Assembly: GCA_026003895.1 (NCBI GenBank)
Contig: BPIC01000004.1
Span: forward strand, 1 to 64,000
Direction of reading: 5' to 3'
Length of the DNA stretch: 64,000 nucleotides
From: Dehalococcoidia bacterium
Lineage (GTDB): Bacteria; Chloroflexota; Dehalococcoidia; SpSt-223
Below the pieces are notes generated by a model. It saw only the letters and a list, made by a program, of their open reading frames with translations. It did not search any database and was not told the DNA's origin. This document shows, one piece after another, positions 17,993-27,224 of the stretch. The position numbers were made by a program, and so were the translations under genes. Position 1 is the stretch's first letter. Every line of letters begins with the position of its first letter.

Positions 17993-19459
17993 AGGACCGG
18001 GTGCTCCTCCTCGGCGGTCTGGCGGCGCTGGCGCTGGGACTGCTAGGACTGCTGTTCGGCTCGACCGATGCCTGGCCGCCGGCGGCGCTCGACTGGCTGC
18101 GCCCGAGGGCGAGCGCCGCCGTGGTGCCGCCCTGGGAAGATGCCGCCACCGGACGGGTGCGGGAGTTCCGCCTCACGATCGGCCGCACCAGGTGGGAGCT
18201 GGCGCCCGGCAACGTCGTCGAGGCCTACGCCTACGACGGTCAGGTGCCCGGGCCGGAGCTGCGGGTGACCGAGGGCGACACGGTACGGGTGACCGTCACC
18301 AACGAACTGCAGGAGCCGACCACCATCCACTGGCACGGCGTGGAGGTGCCAGTCGGCATGGACGGGGTGCCCCAACTGTCGCAGGAGCCGGTCCCGCCGG
18401 GCGGCGCCTTCACCTACGAGTTCGTGGCCACCCCGCCCGGGACGCGCTGGTACCACTCCCACTTCAACGAGCTGCCCCAGCAGGGCGGCGGGCTGGTCGG
18501 CGCGCTCATCGTCGAGCCGCAGCAACCGGCCGGGCCCGCCGCTGACCGCGAGTACACCCTCGTCACCGGCCAATTGGTGACGGCGGCCGGCGTCGCGCAG
18601 CAGCCGCCCGCCCCAACCCCTGCCGCTGGCGGCCGGATGACGGGGGGCATGATGGGCTCGGGCTCCGGGCGCCCGCTCTACGACACCTTCTTCGTCAACG
18701 GCAAGGCCTACCCGCACACGCCGCCGCTGGTGGTGCGGCCGGGCGAGCGGGTGCGATTGCGCCTGATCAACGCGGGCGTCACCGAGACCCAGGCCTTCGC
18801 CCTGGCCGGCCACCGCCTCACCATCACCCCACGCCGACGGCAATCGCCTGGCCCGGCCCGTCGAGGCCGAGGCGGTGCTCTTGGGGGTGGGCGAGCGGGC
18901 CGACGTCGAGTTCGTGGCCGAACACCCCGGCCGCTGGCAGCTCCGGGGGCTGCTGCCGGGCCACGCCGAGCGCGGCCTGGCGGTCGACGTGGTCTACGAG
19001 GCCCACGAGGCTGACCCCGTCCAGGGCCTCCCGTCCGGGGCGCGCTTCCGCCCGGTCCGCTCCGCCGACCTGGCCGGGCCGCCGCATCCGGCGGGACCCG
19101 ACCGAAGCTACGCGCTGACCCTGTCGGGCGGGATGATGGGCTCGGACGTCTGGACGATCAACGGGCGGAGCTATCCGCAGACCGACCGCCTGAACGTCCG
19201 GCCGGGCGAGCGGGTACGCCTCAGGCTCTTCAACATGAGCATGGAGGACCACCCGATGCACCTGCACGGGCACACCTTCCAGGTGGTGGCCGTCGACGGC
19301 CGGCCCGTCGATGGGCCACTGAAGGACACGCTGACCGTGCGGCACATGGAGCAGTACGAGATCGAGTTCGTGGCCAACAACCCGGGCGTCTGGCTGTTCC
19401 ACTGCCACAACCTCGTGCATATGGGCGGCGGGCTGATGGCCGAGGTGCACTACCGATGA
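17989..19459 (+). pseudogene. Three-domain multicopper oxidase (one frameshift)
   Basis: ATG 17989 overlaps the previous stop. A signal/anchor (LLLGGLAALALGLLGLLFG) precedes domain 1 with TIHWHGVEVPVGMDGVPQLS and WYHSHFNELPQQGGGLVGAL, a middle domain with FFVNGKAYPHTPPLVVRPGE, and domain 3 with VWTINGRSYPQTDRLNVRPG, EDHPMHLHGHTFQVVAVDGR and WLFHCHNLVHMGGGLMAEVH. All four copper-binding His clusters are present. One base is off near 18830; otherwise the 490-residue enzyme is complete. It likely oxidises Cu(I) outside the membrane, like CueO/CopA, together with the ATPase at 20609. It is a second oxidase type distinct from the short one at 8114. Confidence 0.85.
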
Positions 19460-19605
19460 TCGATCTCATCCTCGCGGCGCTGCTGACAGGCGCGGGGATG
19501 CTCTGGAAGGTGAAGCAAGACAGGGCAGGAGGTAAGTTCCGATGGCAAAGGATCCCGTGTGCGGGATGGAGGTTAACGAGCAGCAGGCGGCCTCCCAGGG
19601 GCTGA
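19456..19605 (+). CDS. Possible 49-residue single-helix peptide
   Basis: ATG 19456 overlaps the oxidase stop (CGATGATCG) and encodes MIDLILAALLTGAGMLWKVK followed by a basic tail. The start overlap and hydrophobic N-terminus favour expression; the tail overlaps the YHS gene in another frame and may be meaningless. Low confidence. Confidence 0.28.
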   Translation: MIDLILAALLTGAGMLWKVKQDRAGGKFRWQRIPCAGWRLTSSRRPPRG

Positions 19606-19706
19606 CCAGCAACTATCAGGGCAGGACCTATTCTTTCTGCTCGTCCGACTGCAAGCGGCAGTTCGACCAGAACCCACAGCAGTACGTCGGCCAACAAACG
19701 ACGTAG
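19542..19706 (+). CDS. YHS-domain metal-binding protein
   Basis: ATG 19542 with AGGAGG at good spacing opens a 54-residue protein, MAKDPVCGMEVNEQQ, YQGRTYSFCSSDCKRQFDQN and a short end. This is a complete YHS domain: DPVCGM, a YxGxxYxFCSxxCKxxF block and terminal P-x-x-Y. YHS domains bind Cu or Ag ions through the Cys residues and often pass them to P-type ATPases. The same domain recurs at the end of the ATPase frame (23430-23597). It is probably in one transcript with the oxidase. Confidence 0.85.
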   Translation: MAKDPVCGMEVNEQQAASQGLTSNYQGRTYSFCSSDCKRQFDQNPQQYVGQQTT

Positions 19707-19761
19707 CGCTGAGCGAGTCACGTCGGGACTGCACGCCGGCCGCCCGTCCGGCCGCGGCAGC

Positions 19762-20019
19762 ATGACATGCGCCCTGACCGGGATGGGCATCTTCTCGGAC
19801 ATGGACCATTCCGACCGCAACGGCGCCCTGGTGAACGGTGCCCTGATCGCCCTCGGAGCGTTGGCCATCATGGACAACGTGGTCGCTCACTGGCTCCTGG
19901 GTCTCCACCGCGCTGTGCCCGGGCCGTGGGCCGGCCCTGTCGAGATCGGCCTCGTGATCCTTGGCACAGGGCTGCTTGCCCTGGGGTTGTGGCAGGAACG
20001 ACGGATGAGGAAGTGGTAA
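19762..20019 (+). CDS. DUF2243-like small membrane protein
   Basis: The frame from 19762 (or ATG 19801, MDHSDRNGALVNG) has two or three membrane segments: NGALIALGALAIMDNVVAHW, then GPVEIGLVILGTGLLALGLW. The GxxDxxxxHxLxxxH-type text (AIMDNVVAHWLLGLHR) resembles DUF2243 proteins, predicted membrane proteins of unknown function common in copper islands. The stop overlaps the ATG of the next gene (TAATG). Confidence 0.55.
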   Translation: MTCALTGMGIFSDMDHSDRNGALVNGALIALGALAIMDNVVAHWLLGLHRAVPGPWAGPVEIGLVILGTGLLALGLWQERRMRKW

Positions 20020-20591
20020 TGCGAACGAGAGGCGGGCCAGCGCGCTCCCGCGCTGTGGCACCGACGATCGCCGCCGGCGTGCTCGCGGCCTTCGCGGGCG
20101 CCCTCTGGTCCGTCCATGGACGCCGGGTTCCGGCACTTGAGGTGCTGGTCTTCGGCTTCGTCGTCGTTGCCTTGGGCCTCCTCGGCTGGCTGCGGCCGCG
20201 CCCCATCCCCTACGTTCTTGGCCTGCTCTGCCTTCTGATCGCCTTCGTCGGATGGTGGCTCGCCAGCCCCGTCGGTTGGCGGTGGACGGCGAACCACATC
20301 GGCTTGGGGTATGAGCCCTACGGTGGGTTCAGGTTCTTGGGACTCTTTCTCCTCTTTCCGGTCGGATGGATCCTCCTGGGCCACAGCGTCGCCACTTGGA
20401 AGATCGGCTTGGCTTCCTACGTCGCGGCGGGGCTGCTCTTCACGGTCATGGCTGCTGCTCTGGGCTGGTTCGGCGCACCCGGCTATGGTCAGGGCCAGAC
20501 CCCACCGGAACTCTTCGTTCTTGTTCCGCTCTTGTGGCCCGCGCACACCCTCGGGGCGCTTGACCTGTTCGGCCTGCACTTCTTTGACTGA
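20019..20591 (+). CDS. Six-helix membrane protein, unrecognised
   Basis: ATG 20019 overlaps the previous stop. The 190-residue protein has about six membrane helices, for example LEVLVFGFVVVALGLLGWLR, PYVLGLLCLLIAFVGWWLAS, FLGLFLLFPVGWILLGHSVA and YVAAGLLFTVMAAALGWFGA. I see no metal-site motif or catalytic signature. The intact frame and tight packing between DUF2243 and the ATPase suggest a membrane partner of the copper system. Confidence 0.5.
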   Translation: MRTRGGPARSRAVAPTIAAGVLAAFAGALWSVHGRRVPALEVLVFGFVVVALGLLGWLRPRPIPYVLGLLCLLIAFVGWWLASPVGWRWTANHIGLGYEPYGGFRFLGLFLLFPVGWILLGHSVATWKIGLASYVAAGLLFTVMAAALGWFGAPGYGQGQTPPELFVLVPLLWPAHTLGALDLFGLHFFD

Positions 20592-20608
20592 TAGCGGAGC
20601 GGCTTGAG

Positions 20609-23597
20609 ATGAGCGCCACGGATCTTCTCGTCATTGCGGCCGGGCTGGGGCTGATGGTCTTCCTGCTCTGGTTCTTCTTCGGGCCCAAGCAGGGTAGGGC
20701 GGCGGCGGTCCGAGCCGGGGTGCAGGAGGCGACGATTCGGGTGGAGGGCGCCTATCAGCCGAACCGCATCACCGTGAAGGCGGGCATGCCGGTCCGCCTG
20801 AAGTTCGACCGGCGCGAGGCGACGGACTGCTCCAACCGCGTCGTGCTGCCCGATTTCGGCATCTCGCGGGCGCTGCCGGCCTTCGCCACCACGGCGGTCG
20901 AGTTCACGCCTGAGCGACCTGGCGAGTACCCGTTCGCCTGCGCGATGAACATGTACCGCGGCACGCTGGTCGTCGAGCCGGACGGTCGGGCCCCCGGCCC
21001 CGAGGCCGCCGCTGCCGCTCCCACCCAGACGCCGTCCGAGGTTGCTCCGCGGCCGAGCGCGGAGGAGCGACCGGCGCGGGCCGAGTTCCGCATCCGCGGC
21101 CAACGCAGCATCACGACGGTCACCGCCCTCGAGGATCTGCTCGGGCGCCTGCCCGGCGTGGAGCGGGTGCAGGTCAATGCCGCCACCGAGCGGGCCACGG
21201 TCGACTACATCCCGGGGCTGGTCTCCCCCGAGCAGCTGGCGGACGCCATCCGCCGGGCCGGCTACACCGCCGAACCGACCACCGCCGAGCAGGAGCTGGC
21301 CGACCGCGGCGTTCCCTCGCGCGAGTCCGAGGTCGCGGATATCGCCCGCCGCTTCGTGGTCGCGGTGGTGCTCACCCTCCCGCTGCTCGTCGGCGCGATG
21401 TGGCACCTGGTGCTGCCGATGCCGCCGGGGCCGCTCGGCGACTTGGTCGGGCTGCTCGCGAATCCTTTCGTCCAGCTCGTGCTGGCGACGCCGGTGCTCT
21501 TCTACAGCGGCTGGGGCTTCTTCCGCGGGACTTACTTTACCCTCAAGAACCGCACGGCCGACATGAACACCCTGATCGGCATCGGCACCGGCGCGGCCTA
21601 CCTCTACAGCCTGGCGGCCACGTTCTTCGGCGACTGGCTGCGCCGCCAGGGCATCGAGGCCGGCGTGTACTACGAGACGGCCGCCGTCATCGTCTCCCTG
21701 ATCCTCCTCGGACGCCTGCTGGAGGCGCGCGCCAAGGCCGGCACCTCGGCCGCCATCCAGCAAGCTGCTGTCGGCCTCCAGGCCAAGACCGCCCGCGTCC
21801 GCCGCGACGGGCGGGAGCTGGACGTGCCCGTCGAGGAGGTGCGGGTCGGCGACCTGGTCGTCGTGCGACCGGGCGAGAAGGATCCCGGTAGACGGCGTCA
21901 TCCGCGAGGGCGAGAGCGACCATCGACGAGTCATGGTCACCGGCGAGAGCGTGCCCGTCGACAAGGGGCCGGGCGACACGGTGATCGGCGGCACGATCAA
22001 CAGGCCGGCGCCTTCGTCTTCGAGGCGACGAAGGTCGGCGCCGGATACGGTGCTCGCCCAGATCATCCGGCTCGTCCAGGAGGCGCAGGGCTCGAAGGCG
22101 CCGATCCAGCGGCTCGCCGACGTCGTCTCCGGCGTACTTCGTGCCCGCGGTGATCATCGTCGCCGTCTGCACCTTCGTCGCCTGGTTCGTGCTCGGGCCC
22201 GAGCCCAGCGTTCGTCCTGGCGCTGCTCAACAGCGTCGCGGTGCTGCTCATCGCCTGCCCCTGCGCCCTGGGCCTGGCCACGCCCACGTCCATCATGGTG
22301 GCGGTCGGGAAGGGGGCGGAGCCGGCATCCTGATCAAGGGCGGCCGAGGCCCTGGAGGTGACGGCCAAGGTCGCACGCGTCGTCCTCGACAAGACCGGCA
22401 CGCTCACCAAGGGGCGCCGGCCGTGCACGGACGTGGTGCCGGCCGGGCGTCGCCGAGGACGAGCTGCTCCTGCGGCCGCCGCCACGCCGAACGCGCCTCC
22501 GAGCACCCGCTGGCCGCAGGCGATCGTCCGCGCGGCCGAGGAGCGCGGGCTGGCCTGCGCCGAGCCGAAGGACTTCCGGCTCTTCACGGGCAAGGGCTGC
22601 GGGCGCCGGTGGACGGCGGCCGAGGTGCTGGTGGGCAACGCGGCGCCTGATGGAGACGGGAATGCGACGTCGCGGCGATCGCAGGCGGAGGCGGACCGCC
22701 TGGCGGCGCGAGGGCAAGACGGTCACTGTCGTCGCCGCGGCCGGCCGGCTCACGGGCTGCTCGCGCGTGGCCGACGGCTCCGGCACACCTCCCGCGAGGC
22801 GGTCGGCGAGCCTCCACCGGCTCGGGATCGAGGTCGGCATGCTGACCGGCGACAACGCGGCGCGGCACGGCCGTGGCTCGCGCGCGTCGGCATCGATCGC
22901 GGTGCTGGCCGAGGTGCTGCCGGAGCACAAGGCTGCGGAGGTGGCGCAGCTCCAGCGGCAGGGCCAGATCGTGGCGATGGTCGGCGACGGCATCAACGAC
23001 GCGCCCGGCCCTCGCCCAGGCCGACGTGGGCATCGCCATCGGCACGGGCACCGACGTGGCGATCGAGTCGGCCGACGTGACGCTCTGATCAAGGCGACGC
23101 TTCGCGGTGGTGCGCAGCCGTCCGGCTGTCGCCGCGCCACGATGCGCAACATCAAGCAGAACCTCTTCTTCGCCTTCGTCTACAACGCGCTCGGCATACC
23201 CATTGCGGCCGGCCTGCTCTATCCGTTCGTCGGCCTGCTGCTGTCGCCGATCATCGCCTCGGCCGCCATGGCCGCCAGCTCCATCTCCGTGGTGCTCAAC
23301 GCTCTCCGCCTCCGCAGATTCCGCCTACCCCAGCGGCCATCGGGCGCCGAGCCGTCCACGGTGTCGCGCCCGCGGCAGACCGAGGGGACCCCATCGATGC
23401 TGCTACCCGTCAGCGAGACGGCTGTGCCCGGCGGCGATGGGCGCCTGGCCAAAGACCCGGTGTGCGGCATGCAGGTCGACCCGGCGCATGCGGCCGGCAC
23501 GAGCCACTATCGGGGTCAGACGGTGTACTTCTGCTCACCGAGCTGCAAGCAGCGGTTCGACGAGGACCCGCAGCGGTACGTCGCCGCGCCCTCATGA
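20609..23597 (+). pseudogene. copA: Cu+ P1B-type ATPase with N-terminal cupredoxin and C-terminal YHS domain (frameshifted)
   Basis: Order: membrane helix (VIAAGLGLMVFLLWFFFGPK); cupredoxin-like domain (YQPNRITVKAGMPVRLKFDR, FACAMNMYRGTLVVE); HMA-like domain without the CxxC (LLGRLPGVERVQVNAATERA); membrane helices and actuator to about 21880, all in one frame. Then the text continues in broken frames: [35 protein letters not shown] with the CPC metal site, VVLDKTGTLTKG with the phosphorylated Asp, [26 protein letters not shown] and NIKQNLFFAFVYNALGIPIA. The last frame runs without a stop into a YHS domain (LAKDPVCGMQVD, YFCSPSCKQRFDEDPQRYV). The enzyme pumps Cu(I) out of the cytosol. About ten shifts lie between 21.88 and 23.1 kb. 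An ATG at 23398 could start YHS separately. Confidence 0.8.
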
Positions 23598-23774
23598 GCG
23601 GCGGGTGCCGTCGTATGTGGTGGTCCGGCACCGGCCGTTCATGCGACCGCACCCGATCCGCGGAGAGGACCAGCAGCGGCAGGTTGTAGGCGCCGGTGCC
23701 AAGTGCTCCATCGGCGCCGGCCCCCGTGCGTCGCGCCAGCTCAGCTCCCTCGATTCGACGCGGCGGCCTTCACT

Positions 23775-23930
23775 TCAGGACGGCTTCGCCGCCCAGCCGT
23801 CGGCGGCCGTGACCACCGAGAAGCCTTCGCGCCTGAGGCACGCCGGCACGATCTTGAGAATGTTCGGCTCATCATCGATGACGAGGATGGTTTGCTTCGC
23901 GTCAAGAGGTCGACAGCTCGGGCGTAGCAC
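23775..23930 (-). pseudogene. Remnant of a response-regulator receiver domain
   Basis: A GTG at 23930 opens a frame with KQTILVIDDEPNILKIVPAC and LRREGFSVVTAADG, the first beta strand, acidic pair and first helix of a CheY-like receiver, then WAAKPS and stop. Only about 45 of 120 residues remain, without the phosphorylated Asp. It is a truncated relic, probably of an OmpR-type regulator. The rest of 23598-24011 shows nothing else. Confidence 0.6.
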
Positions 23931-24011
23931 GGGATGCCGCGCCCCAAGACGCCCAGATCCAACGTCGGAGAGTCCAGGTCATGGCTTTGCCACACGCTTG
24001 TCAAGAGCCGG

Positions 24012-25487
24012 TCAAGCGGACCCGGGCGGCACCGGAGTCTTCGGGCCCGGAGCAGCCGGGCTCGCCTCCGACGGCCGCAGCGTCGGCCGCCCTGCCCGTG
24101 GCTGCCGCGTCCAGGAGAGCAGGGCGGCCACGGCTCCGACGAGCGCCAGGCCGAGGAAGGCGTCGCGGAAACCGAGCTCCAGGGCTTCCTCGGCCGGGAG
24201 CCGGGCGCTATAGGCCTCGCGGCGGCCAGCCCAGAGCGCCCCGGCCGCGGCCACGCCCACTACCTGGCCCAACTGGCGCATCGTCGCCAGCGTTCCCGAG
24301 GCCACGCCGCGGCGCTCCGGGGGCGCCGCCCCCAGCACAGCGCTGTTGTTGGGCGCCTGGAAGAGGCCAGCGCCCGCCCCATAGAGCGCCAGCACGACGG
24401 CGGCCCAGGCCGGCCACGTGTCGGCCCGCACCATAGCCAGCAAGACGATCGCGACCGTCACGAGCGCCAGCCCGGCCGTGGCCGGCTGCCGCGGCCCGAG
24501 CCGGTCGACGAGCCGGCCGCCGACCGGAGCCACCCAGAGGATGGTGAGCGGCACGGCGATCATCACCAGGCCGGCTTGAGTCGCCGGCAGCGCCAGGAGC
24601 TGCTGGAGCAGGAACGGCACCAGGAACATGTTGGAGGCCATGGCCACGAAGGTCAGGCAGGCCGCCAGCAGCCCGGCCGTGAAGGGCCAGCGCCGGAAGA
24701 GAGCGAGATCGACGATCGGCTGCGCCGCCCGTCGCTCGATGACGACAAATGAGCCCAGGAGCACGCCCGCTACCAGCAGGGCGACCAGGAACTCAGCCGA
24801 GCCCCAGCCAACCTTAGGAGCCCGGCTGAGGCCGAGCAGCACGGCCACCAGGCCGACGGTGAGCGTCGCCGCGCCCGGCAGGTCGAACGACTGACCCTTC
24901 TGCCGCTGGCCTTGCGGCAAGAACCGGACGGCGCCGAGAGCGGCCAGCAGCCCGATGGGCACGTTGACGAAGAAGACCGACCGCCAGCCGACCTGGTCGA
25001 TCAGATAGCCGCCGACAGTCGGCCCGGCGGTGAACCCGGCCGAGACGGCCACGTGCAGCCAGCCGAATGCCCGCCCTCGCTCACCCTCGGGGTACAGCTC
25101 GACCACGATGGCCTGCCCGGCGGCCGTCATCATCGCCGCGCCCAAGCCCTGGAGGCCGCGGGCGGCGACCAGCCATCCGATGCCGGGGGCCACCCCGCCC
25201 AGCGCCGAGCCGAGCGTGAAGGTCAATAGCCCGGCGGCGAAGACCGGCCGGGTGCCGTAGATGTCGGCGGCCCGGCCGAAGGTGACCACGAGCCCGGTGA
25301 TGCCCAGCAGGTAAGCAAGGACGACCCATTGGACCGCTCCGATATCGGTCTGGAGCGCTCCGGCGACCGTGGGCAGGGCCAGATTGACGACGTAGGTATC
25401 GAGGCCACCCATGAAAGTGCCGACCAGCACCACCGCTAGGGCCCGGCCCCGACCGGTTGCCAACAGAGTCTGCCCTGCGCGGGTCAT
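24012..25487 (-). CDS. MFS drug exporter, DHA2 (EmrB/QacA) type
   Basis: ATG 25487 follows GAGGGG. The intact 491-residue protein has 14 predicted helices, with the family signature at the start (FMGGLDTYVVNLALPTVAGA), motif A-like text (GRAADIYGTRPVFAAG), motif C-like AVSAGFTAGPTVGGYLIDQV and GWRSVFFVNVPIGLLAALGA. DHA2 transporters expel drugs or lipids using the proton gradient. No regulator is adjacent. Its start lies only about 40 bp from the transposase fragment, so its promoter may have been replaced by the insertion. Substrate not predictable. Confidence 0.86.
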   Translation of the reverse strand: MTRAGQTLLATGRGRALAVVLVGTFMGGLDTYVVNLALPTVAGALQTDIGAVQWVVLAYLLGITGLVVTFGRAADIYGTRPVFAAGLLTFTLGSALGGVAPGIGWLVAARGLQGLGAAMMTAAGQAIVVELYPEGERGRAFGWLHVAVSAGFTAGPTVGGYLIDQVGWRSVFFVNVPIGLLAALGAVRFLPQGQRQKGQSFDLPGAATLTVGLVAVLLGLSRAPKVGWGSAEFLVALLVAGVLLGSFVVIERRAAQPIVDLALFRRWPFTAGLLAACLTFVAMASNMFLVPFLLQQLLALPATQAGLVMIAVPLTILWVAPVGGRLVDRLGPRQPATAGLALVTVAIVLLAMVRADTWPAWAAVVLALYGAGAGLFQAPNNSAVLGAAPPERRGVASGTLATMRQLGQVVGVAAAGALWAGRREAYSARLPAEEALELGFRDAFLGLALVGAVAALLSWTRQPRAGRPTLRPSEASPAAPGPKTPVPPGSA

Positions 25488-25532
25488 CGCAGCCCCTCGA
25501 ACAGGTCCGCCTCGCGCGTCCGCTGCCCCGGC

Positions 25533-26048
25533 ATGCGGGAGGCGATCGGGGCGGTGTTGCACGGCGCCGCCTGGCAGCGCTGCCGGGTCCACTTCCTGCG
25601 CAACGTCCTGGCCCTGGTGCCCAAGGCCGCCCAGGAGATGGTCGCGGCCACCATCCGCACGGTCTTCGTCCAGCCGGACGCGGCCGCCGCCCGCGAGCAG
25701 TGGCGCAAGGTGGCCGACGGCTTCCGGGCGCGCTTCGCCCGGGTGGCCGAGCTGATGGACGCGGCCGAGGATGACGTGCTGGCCTACCTGGCCTGCCCGC
25801 GCGAGCACTGGCGGCAGGTCTGGTCGACCAACCCGCTCGAGCGGCTCAACAAGGAGATCAAGCGCCGCACCGACGTCGTCGGCATCTTCCCGACCGACCC
25901 GGCCGTCGTCCGCCTGGTCGGCGCCATCCTCGCCGAGCAGCACGACGAATGGCAGGTCGCCCGCCGCTACTTCAGCGCCGACTCGCTGGCCAAACTGAGA
26001 AAGGAGGTCGCCGCGGAATCGCCGCCAGCCCTCCTGGCGGCCGGCTGA
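25533..26048 (+). pseudogene. IS256-family transposase, C-terminal fragment
   Basis: The fragment opens at MREAIGAVLHGAAWQRCRVH and FLRNVLALVPKAAQEMVAAT, the region after the second catalytic Asp in IS256 transposases, and includes WSTNPLERLNKEIKRRTDVV with the catalytic Glu and GIFPTDPAVVRLVGAILAEQ. About 230 N-terminal residues with the first two acidic catalytic residues are gone, so it cannot transpose. Its frame is intact. Confidence 0.85.
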
Positions 26049-26058
26049 CGGACCAGCC

Positions 26059-26108
26059 TGTGGCCATGTGGATAACGCTTAGCGCGTTATCACACAGGCC
26101 CACAGGCT
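26059..26108. repeat. Long imperfect hairpin downstream of the transposase
   Basis: CCTGTGGCCATGTG followed by GATAACGC, loop TTAGC, GCGTTATC and ACACAGGCCCACAGG. The inner 8-bp stem is perfect and the outer arms pair with one or two bulges, giving a stem of about 22 bp. It could end transposase transcription or be part of the IS end structure. Confidence 0.5.
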
Positions 26109-26157
26109 CGACGGCGGCGAGAGCCACACCACCCGATTTACACACTTGACGGGGCAC

Positions 26158-26503
26158 ATACGGTGCGAACGATGTCGCCGACGATGCGGCCTTCGTCTAC
26201 CTTCACCAACCCACCATCCGGGTAGTCACGCACGCGCACCTCAGCCAGGCCGAGCGCCTCGGCGGCAGCCGCCATCTCCCGCGCCCGCACCATCACCAAC
26301 TCTTGCCGCGTGCAGATCGGGGGATCTCCCAGCAGGGTGCTCGCCTCGCCAGGCGTCGCGAACCAGGCCACCACCCGCACGCCCTGAGCGGCGTACTTCG
26401 TCAGCGTTCCCCGGATGATGCGGGACTCGTCATCTGGGTGGTCCAAGATCGCCAGCAAGGTCAGGCCTTCGTGTCGTCTGGTGTCGTTCTGGTTCATGGT
26501 CAT
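26158..26503 (-). pseudogene. PIG-L (LmbE-type) deacetylase, 3' end removed by the IS
   Basis: ATG 26503 gives MTMNQNDTRRHEGLTLLAIL with DHPDDES, the PIG-L zinc motif (usually AHPDDE), then VRVVAWFATPGEASTLLGDP, RAREMAAAAEALGLAEVRVR and ends at the IS junction. About half of a normal PIG-L protein (about 240 residues) remains; the distal His of the metal site is lost. It is a second PIG-L paralogue next to the intact gene at 27225, in the same orientation. Confidence 0.72.
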
Positions 26504-26639
26504 GACCCTCACTTCGGGCTCGACCGCGACGCAGCAGAGGCGGCAAGGCGTCGGATACGCCTCACCGAGTTGGCTACCGCCGAGCACGGTGACGCAGCCC
26601 GTGGCCGGCTCGTTGCGTTGCGGCTACCGCGTCCGTTGG

Positions 26640-27103
26640 GCGTTCGGCCGGACCTCGCGCCGTGGGCCGATTAGCGCCTCGTCAACGAACCCGCGCACGG
26701 TCTCCTTAGTGGGGAATGAGCGGGCTCGCCTTGACGCGGGCGATCGACTGGCGCACGTCCTCATCAAGGTTGGAGGAGGCTCCGGAGGAGAACGGCGGCC
26801 TGAAGCCGACCTCGCGCTGGATCTCCCCTTTGGGGCTGTCGTCCTTGAACGTCAGCTTCCCGCAGTTCATATGCTGGATGAGAGGGATCTCGCGGGCGCC
26901 CAGCGGCCGCTGCGAGGTGGGGAGCGAGCGGATCACGCGTGCGTCGGCCTCCTCGAGCCCCAGGATGCTGGAGACGTTGAGCCGCACATCGCCACCGTCG
27001 CCAACTGCTTGCGGGGAGGCAGCGGTAGGCCAGCCTCATCGAATGAGGTGGCATACCCGGCATACCGCTCGTGCTTCTTCAGCAGTTCGTCGGTGACGCT
27101 CAT
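26640..27103 (-). pseudogene. Beta-carbonic anhydrase, degenerate
   Basis: ATG 27103 starts MSVTDELLKKHERYAG, then SFDEAGLPLPPRKQLATVA; after a shift near 27000 RLNVSSILGLEEADARVIR, a junction, SLPTSQRPLGAREIPLIQHM, NCGKLTFKDDSPKGEIQREV, GFRPPFSSGASSNLDEDVRQ; after a further shift KETVRGFVDEALIG. This tracks beta-carbonic anhydrases closely, but the strand after VIR (NAGG and the following helix) is deleted, the first zinc Cys is lost at the frameshift, and HTDCGM has become HMNCGK. It cannot be active. Its upstream leader copies that of the gene at 28260. Confidence 0.65.
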
Positions 27104-27136
27104 GGCTGCTTTCACACCCACCGCTGGCGCTGGGGA

Positions 27137-27160
27137 GCCGACCTCGGCCTCCTCAGTCAC
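27137..27160 (-). repeat. Leader repeat, copy 1
   Basis: The 24 bases here (reading GTGACTGAGGAGGCCGAGGT on the minus strand) match 28237-28260 at all but two positions. The other copy is the start of the Cys-rich gene (GTG start, MTDEAEVG). Here the same first codons (MTEEAEVG) run in frame into the carbonic anhydrase start at 27103, as if a second Cys-rich gene had been deleted between them. Confidence 0.55.
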
Positions 27161-27224
27161 GTTCCGCGGCGCGGGTTCCCCCACCGGCCGTGGTTCACCA
27201 GCAGGGACGGCCCGTCGCAGCAAC

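Larger units (their letters stand above)
25500..26157 (+). mobile_element. Truncated IS256-family insertion sequence
   Basis: The segment contains the 3' part of a Mutator/IS256 transposase and ends at about 26157 with GATTTACACACTTGACGGGG, typical of IS256-family termini. The left end and the 5' half of the gene are missing, cut between the MFS start and 25530. On the right the element abuts a PIG-L gene inside its coding region, so the insertion destroyed that gene. Confidence 0.72.
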
